DNA from: Bacteroidota bacterium
Lineage (GTDB): Bacteria > Bacteroidota > Bacteroidia > Chitinophagales > Chitinophagaceae
Direction of reading: 5' to 3'
Assembly (NCBI GenBank): GCA_947458915.1
Contig: CANHAE010000003.1
Span: 1-49,769 of the forward strand
DNA length: 49,769 nt
The notes under the pieces were generated by a model. That model worked only from the letters and a program-made list of their open reading frames with translations, had not been told where the DNA came from and did not search any database. Positions within the stretch are counted from its first letter, which is position 1; each line of letters starts with the position of its first letter. The position numbers and the translations under genes were made by a program. This document shows positions 45,977 through 49,769 of the stretch, in pieces.

Positions 45977-46693
45977 TTAGTTTAAGGTATAAGCGGCTAT
46001 GGCTAGGCTAATTGTTTTAGGGTTTGCCGCTTCTAAACAAATACAAGCGCTTTCAATGGTGGCACCTGTAGTAATCACATCGTCAACTAATAACAAATTT
46101 TTATTGCGTAGTACTTCGGGGTGTTGAAGGTAAAATATCGGCAGATTTGCCATACCTCTTTGTACTCTATCCTTATGTGTTTGAGTAAGCCCTGTTTTTA
46201 TTTTTTTTAAATTATTTGCAATCTTCTTTCCTGGCGAAAATTGAACTATGCCTTCACAAATTATTTGAGCCTGGTTAAAAGTTCTGCTTCGCGCTTTTTT
46301 AGCACTAATTGGGATGGGGATTAAAAAATCAATTGTATTATACCTTTTTAATTTACTTAATTCAATTCCAATTAAGTTGCCAAGTAGTAATCCCGCTTTT
46401 TTATGTTGCTTATATTTTAATTCAAAAATAAGTGCTTGCACAATACTATCTTTTGTAAAAAACAATAAAGCGCCTGCTGCTGTAATTTTTGTTCTGCCCC
46501 AAAATATTTTCTCTACTGCATTATCCTGCATGGAAAAAAAATCAGTGTAGGGTAATTTAACAATACAATTAGTGCAAAGCACTTGCTTGTCCGTTAGCTG
46601 TTCGGTACCACAATGCAAACAAATATGTGGGTATAGTAAATGAAAAAAACATTTTACGTATTCCTTTAATATATGCCAACAGTAAGGAAGCAC
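45977..46693 (-). CDS. ComF-family phosphoribosyltransferase-like protein
   Basis: 238 residues starting at a GTG that overlaps the radA stop by one base (TAGTG). The N-terminal zinc ribbon has C25-L-H-C and C-T-N-C; the phosphoribosyltransferase core has the PRPP loop LLLVDDVITTGATIESA near the C-terminus and the IPIPIS ... R-T-F-N-Q-A segment. ComF homologues are needed for DNA uptake in naturally transformable bacteria; here the overlap with radA, another recombination gene, supports a joint DNA role. Direct proof of competence is lacking. Confidence 0.88.
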   Translation of the reverse strand: MLPYCWHILKEYVKCFFHLLYPHICLHCGTEQLTDKQVLCTNCIVKLPYTDFFSMQDNAVEKIFWGRTKITAAGALLFFTKDSIVQALIFELKYKQHKKAGLLLGNLIGIELSKLKRYNTIDFLIPIPISAKKARSRTFNQAQIICEGIVQFSPGKKIANNLKKIKTGLTQTHKDRVQRGMANLPIFYLQHPEVLRNKNLLLVDDVITTGATIESACICLEAANPKTISLAIAAYTLN

Positions 46694-48063
46694 TAGAAAA
46701 ATAATCGATAAGCTTCGTCTACTCTTTCAATGGGAATAATTTGAATCGCATATTTTTTTGGTTCTAATCCCTTTTGGTTAAAACCAGAAATATATATTTT
46801 CTCAAAGCCTAATTTTTCTGCTTCGCTTATTCTTTGTTGAATCCTATTTACGGCACGAATTTCACCATTCAACCCAACTTCGCCAGCAAAGCAAATGCCC
46901 TGTGGTAAAGGGATGTCTTCGTAGGAAGAAAGTAATGACAATATTATTGCAAGGTCCAAGGAAGGGTCTTCAATTTTTAAACCACCAGCAATATTTACAA
47001 AAACATCTTTCATTCCAAATGCAAATCCGCCACGTTTTTCTAAAACCGCTAGTAGCAATTGTAACCTCCTTAAATCAAAACCTGTTACGGTTCTTTGAGG
47101 TGTTCCATAAACACTTTGTGTCACCAATGCTTGCACTTCAATTAATAAGGGACGCATGCCTTCCATAGAAGCAGCAATTGTACTACCACTTAGTGATTCA
47201 TTTCTTTGTGCAATTAAAAAAGCGGAAGGGTTTGTAACAACACGCATTCCCTCACCCGTCATTTCATAAATTCCTAATTCGCTTGTGCTTCCAAATCTGT
47301 TTTTTAAAGTGCGCAACATTCTATAAGCGTAATGTCGGTCGCCTTCAAATTGAAGTACCGTGTCCACCATATGTTCCAAAATCTTAGGGCCAGCAATAGT
47401 GCCTTCTTTTGTGATATGTCCAATTAAAAAAACAGGCGTGCCCGTTTCTTTTGCAAAACGTTGAAACTCTGCGGCAGTTTGTTTTATTTGTGAAACACTT
47501 CCTGCGGCAGCTTCAATTAAATTCGATTCTAAAGTTTGAATAGAGTCTACTATTACCACCGTTGGTTTTAATTTTTTTATTGCTTTGAATATCGCGTTCG
47601 TATGAGTTTCGGTAAGTAAATAAAAATTTTCATTTTGCAATTTCAACCTATCTGCACGCATCTTAATTTGCTGAATACTTTCTTCACCACTTATATACAA
47701 CACCACTTGGTCCTTCATCATTAAACCTTGTTGCAAAAACAAAGTACTTTTTCCTATGCCTGGTTCTCCAGCAACTAATATAATAGAACCTAATACAATG
47801 CCACCTCCTAAAACTCTGTTTAATTCCTCGTCGGCACTACTTATTCTTTTTTCAGACTGGCTATTTACTTCGTTTATTGAAATTACTTCAGTGCCTTTTT
47901 GTTGATTCGTATAGCCTTCCCATGGGGTTTCTTTTTTTTCTCCTTTTTCCACTATTTCTTCGGTAAATGTGTTCCATTCGTTACATGATGGACACTTGCC
48001 GGCCCATTTAGCCGATTCGTAACCGCAATTATTGCAAAAAAATGCCGATTTGGATTTGCTCAT
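46693..48063 (-). CDS. radA: DNA repair protein RadA
   Basis: 456 residues, normal. RadA (Sms) is a DnaB-like helicase that extends recombination intermediates. N-terminal zinc finger CNNCGYESAKWAGKCPSCNEW (first 18 residues: CNNC ... CPSC), RecA-like core with Walker A GEPGIGKST, the RadA-specific KNRFG motif (LKNRFGSTSELG) and a C-terminal Lon-protease-like domain (about 290-456, no active site seen). First gene of the radA-comF-gpx-holB-ricT run; a TATCTTTA element lies near 48068-48075 on the minus strand. Confidence 0.97.
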   Translation of the reverse strand: MSKSKSAFFCNNCGYESAKWAGKCPSCNEWNTFTEEIVEKGEKKETPWEGYTNQQKGTEVISINEVNSQSEKRISSADEELNRVLGGGIVLGSIILVAGEPGIGKSTLFLQQGLMMKDQVVLYISGEESIQQIKMRADRLKLQNENFYLLTETHTNAIFKAIKKLKPTVVIVDSIQTLESNLIEAAAGSVSQIKQTAAEFQRFAKETGTPVFLIGHITKEGTIAGPKILEHMVDTVLQFEGDRHYAYRMLRTLKNRFGSTSELGIYEMTGEGMRVVTNPSAFLIAQRNESLSGSTIAASMEGMRPLLIEVQALVTQSVYGTPQRTVTGFDLRRLQLLLAVLEKRGGFAFGMKDVFVNIAGGLKIEDPSLDLAIILSLLSSYEDIPLPQGICFAGEVGLNGEIRAVNRIQQRISEAEKLGFEKIYISGFNQKGLEPKKYAIQIIPIERVDEAYRLFF

Positions 48064-48168
48064 GTAGTAAAGATAGTTTCATATCTTATAAAAGAAAGGG
48101 TATTTGCCGAAGTCGGGGGTCTTTATACCAAAAAAAGCAAATATTAAAAATAGCATATATGTAAATCG

Positions 48169-48199
48169 TTGATAAAATGCTATGGTCGTCTTAATTTTA
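48169..48199 (+). promoter_or_regulatory. promoter of the SusC/RagA receptor gene
   Basis: TTG (48169-48171), 20 bp, TAATTTTA (48192-48199), seven of eight bases of TAnnTTTG. A leader of about 80 bases follows before the ATG. In that leader a 14-codon open frame (48229-48273) is seen. The rest of the 224 bp gap after radA holds nothing else recognisable. Confidence 0.4.
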
Positions 48200-48287
48200 G
48201 GCCATTTTTTTAACAAAATATTAATATTATGAAAAAATATATTAAATTAGTGGTCAAACAATTTCGCTATTAGATAAATTAAATCCT

Positions 48288-49769
48288 ATGATGAAAAAAT
48301 TATTTCTTTTGAGCTTTATTGCATCCTTTCTCATGATTGGTGTTGCAATGGCTCAAAACACTACAGTAACAGGTAAAGTTACAGACGAATCTGGTGCTCC
48401 TTTAGCAGGAGCAAGTGTACTTGTGAAAGGCACTAAAGCTGGAGTTACAACTGATGCCCAAGGAAGTTTTTCAATTTCCGCAAAGGCAAATCAAACCTTA
48501 GAATTCATAGCTGTAGGCTATGAGTCAAGACAGGTTTCAACGAATTCAAAAACCTTTATCATTGCTTTGAAAGCTGATGTTAAAGCGCTTTCTGAAGTAG
48601 TAGTTGTTGGTTATGGTACATCTATTAAAAGAGAAATTACTTCTTCTTTAGTGCGTATTAAAGGTTCAGAAGTACAAAATACTCCTGTTCCTAGTTTAGA
48701 CCAAGCAATTCAAGGTAAAGCTGCTGGTGTGTTTGTAGAATCACAAAGTGGTAAAGTTGGAGAAGGTATTAAAGTAAGAATTAGAGGTAGTGGGTCTGTT
48801 AATAGTAGCAACCAACCTTTATATGTGGTTGATGGAATTCCATTGGCATCAGGTGCTATAGGAAGTTCTACTGCAGATATCAACTTTAATGATGTAGAAT
48901 CTTTTGAAATTTTAAAAGATGCAGCTGCTTCAGCAATTTATGGTAGCCGTGGTGCAAATGGTGTGGTGTTAATCACTACTAAGCGTGGTAAGGCAGGTAA
49001 AACCAAGTTTAACTTAAATGTACAACAAGGTACAAATGCCCCTACTCATAAAAGAGGGTTTTTAAATGCTAAAGAGTTTGTTGATTACTTCTTAATGGCT
49101 GCTGCAAATGATGCGAAATACCATTATTACAGAGCGGATAACTATTGGGGGTATAATAACGTACAGGAAGCTATTGACGAAGCGCAAGATTGGGTTAAAG
49201 GCCGTTTCAACCGTTACAGCGGTATTTCTTCAGCAAATACAAATGGCGGTGGTCAAGACTGGAAGCCTGGTACTTTCAATACGAATTGGGAGGATCAAGC
49301 GTTTCAAGAAGCTAAAGTGAGCCAATATGAATTGAGTGCACAAGGTGGAAACGACAAAACTAAATTTTATGTAGCGGGTAATATGAATCGTCAGGATGGT
49401 ATATTGGTAAAAAACGGTTTTGAAAGAATGGGTGCTCGTGTAAACTTAGACAACCAAGTGAACGATTGGATGAAATTAGGCGTGAATTTAAGTTTAACTA
49501 AAATCACAAGAAACAATGTTCCAGAAGATAACGCATTTGAAACGCCAATGCAAATTGTTGCCTTAGCGCCAATTACTCCAATAAGAGATGCTAATGGAAA
49601 ACTTTTTAATACACCAGTTACAACTTATTACAATCCATTGATTGAAACAGAAGAAGCAAGTAATAAAATTACTGCTTTCAGGAACCAAGGTCAAATTTTT
49701 GCTGATATGAAATTAGCAAAAGGGTTAACGGCACATGCTGAACTTTCATTAGATATGGTTACACAAAAC
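48288..49769 (+). CDS. SusC/RagA-family TonB-linked outer-membrane receptor, 3'-truncated by window edge
   Basis: 494 codons without a stop up to the window end, so the gene continues (family length about 1000). The start is ATG 48288 or the adjacent ATG 48291. A signal peptide (about 22 residues, ending VAMAQ) precedes a CarboxypepD_reg-like domain (about 25-100: TVTGKVTDESGAPLAGASV), then the SusC signature with V-V-V-V-G-Y-G-T at about 107-114 and the TonB plug (LDQAIQGKAAGVFV; RIRGSGS; LYVVDGIP; ILKDAAASAIYGSRGANGVV). The beta-barrel begins near residue 240. These receptors import oligosaccharides or peptides with a SusD lipoprotein, expected just right of the window. Substrate not predictable here. 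Confidence 0.93.
   Translation, partial: MMKKLFLLSFIASFLMIGVAMAQNTTVTGKVTDESGAPLAGASVLVKGTKAGVTTDAQGSFSISAKANQTLEFIAVGYESRQVSTNSKTFIIALKADVKALSEVVVVGYGTSIKREITSSLVRIKGSEVQNTPVPSLDQAIQGKAAGVFVESQSGKVGEGIKVRIRGSGSVNSSNQPLYVVDGIPLASGAIGSSTADINFNDVESFEILKDAAASAIYGSRGANGVVLITTKRGKAGKTKFNLNVQQGTNAPTHKRGFLNAKEFVDYFLMAAANDAKYHYYRADNYWGYNNVQEAIDEAQDWVKGRFNRYSGISSANTNGGGQDWKPGTFNTNWEDQAFQEAKVSQYELSAQGGNDKTKFYVAGNMNRQDGILVKNGFERMGARVNLDNQVNDWMKLGVNLSLTKITRNNVPEDNAFETPMQIVALAPITPIRDANGKLFNTPVTTYYNPLIETEEASNKITAFRNQGQIFADMKLAKGLTAHAELSLDMVTQN

Overview
The window looks like a stretch of conserved chromosome from a Bacteroidota bacterium, most likely a Chitinophagaceae-type organism (Sediminibacterium- or Hydrotalea-like; the genus is inference). 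The reasons are: AT-rich DNA; a gliding-motility lipoprotein GldH; a SusC/RagA TonB-linked receptor at the right edge; a DUF4834 protein and a PSP1/RicT protein of Bacteroidota type; almost no Shine-Dalgarno sequences; and repeated matches to the Bacteroidota sigma-70 promoter (TTTG or TTG, about 17-23 bp, TAnnTTTG). Genes are densely packed, with no gene-free stretch above 300 bp, and no tRNA, rRNA, insertion sequence, prophage, CRISPR array or defence island is visible.

Layout. 1-780: a HAD phosphatase cut by the left edge and a small DUF4834 membrane protein. 810-7135: the rimP-nusA-infB translation/transcription operon, preceded by a promoter and a terminator-shaped hairpin in the leader, and followed by a SurA-like periplasmic foldase. 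7186-9060: a long amidophosphoribosyltransferase. 9068-12254 (minus): KAS III, mannose-1-phosphate guanylyltransferase and KdsD, a surface-polysaccharide/LPS precursor group. 12434-15741: RecQ, convergent with a DUF3089 lipoprotein. 15841-22265: a chromate-type transporter, an uncharacterised exported protein, and an RND efflux pair without an outer-membrane channel. 22283-24436: an alpha/beta hydrolase and a membrane acetyltransferase-like protein. 24461-28079: TypA, Obg and a TetR regulator. 28277-30532: a PfkB kinase, a candidate small RNA or leader with its own promoter and terminator, and aspartate-semialdehyde dehydrogenase. 30540-32627: LigA. 32655-36518: a NUDIX-type regulator, then the tightly coupled run yicC-gldH-histidine kinase-response regulator. 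36579-42733: an arginase-fold protein with a degenerate metal site, a PBP4-type carboxypeptidase, MutL and an M3 peptidase. 42763-48063 (minus): radA-comF-glutathione peroxidase-holB-ricT. 48288 to the right edge: a SusC/RagA receptor, truncated by the window.

How the genes fit together. Most encode information processing (IF2, NusA, RimP, TypA, Obg, RecQ, LigA, MutL, RadA, HolB) and envelope upkeep (SurA, KdsD, GldH, PBP4, RND pump, SusC). I do not see a multi-gene system that is clearly new. The observations most worth following are regulatory or concern altered proteins: the hairpin that fills the rimP leader, the 29.2-29.4 kb RNA candidate upstream of asd, the coupling of gldH to a two-component system, the arginase-like and NUDIX-like proteins that have lost catalytic residues, and palindromes at the RND and TetR promoters.
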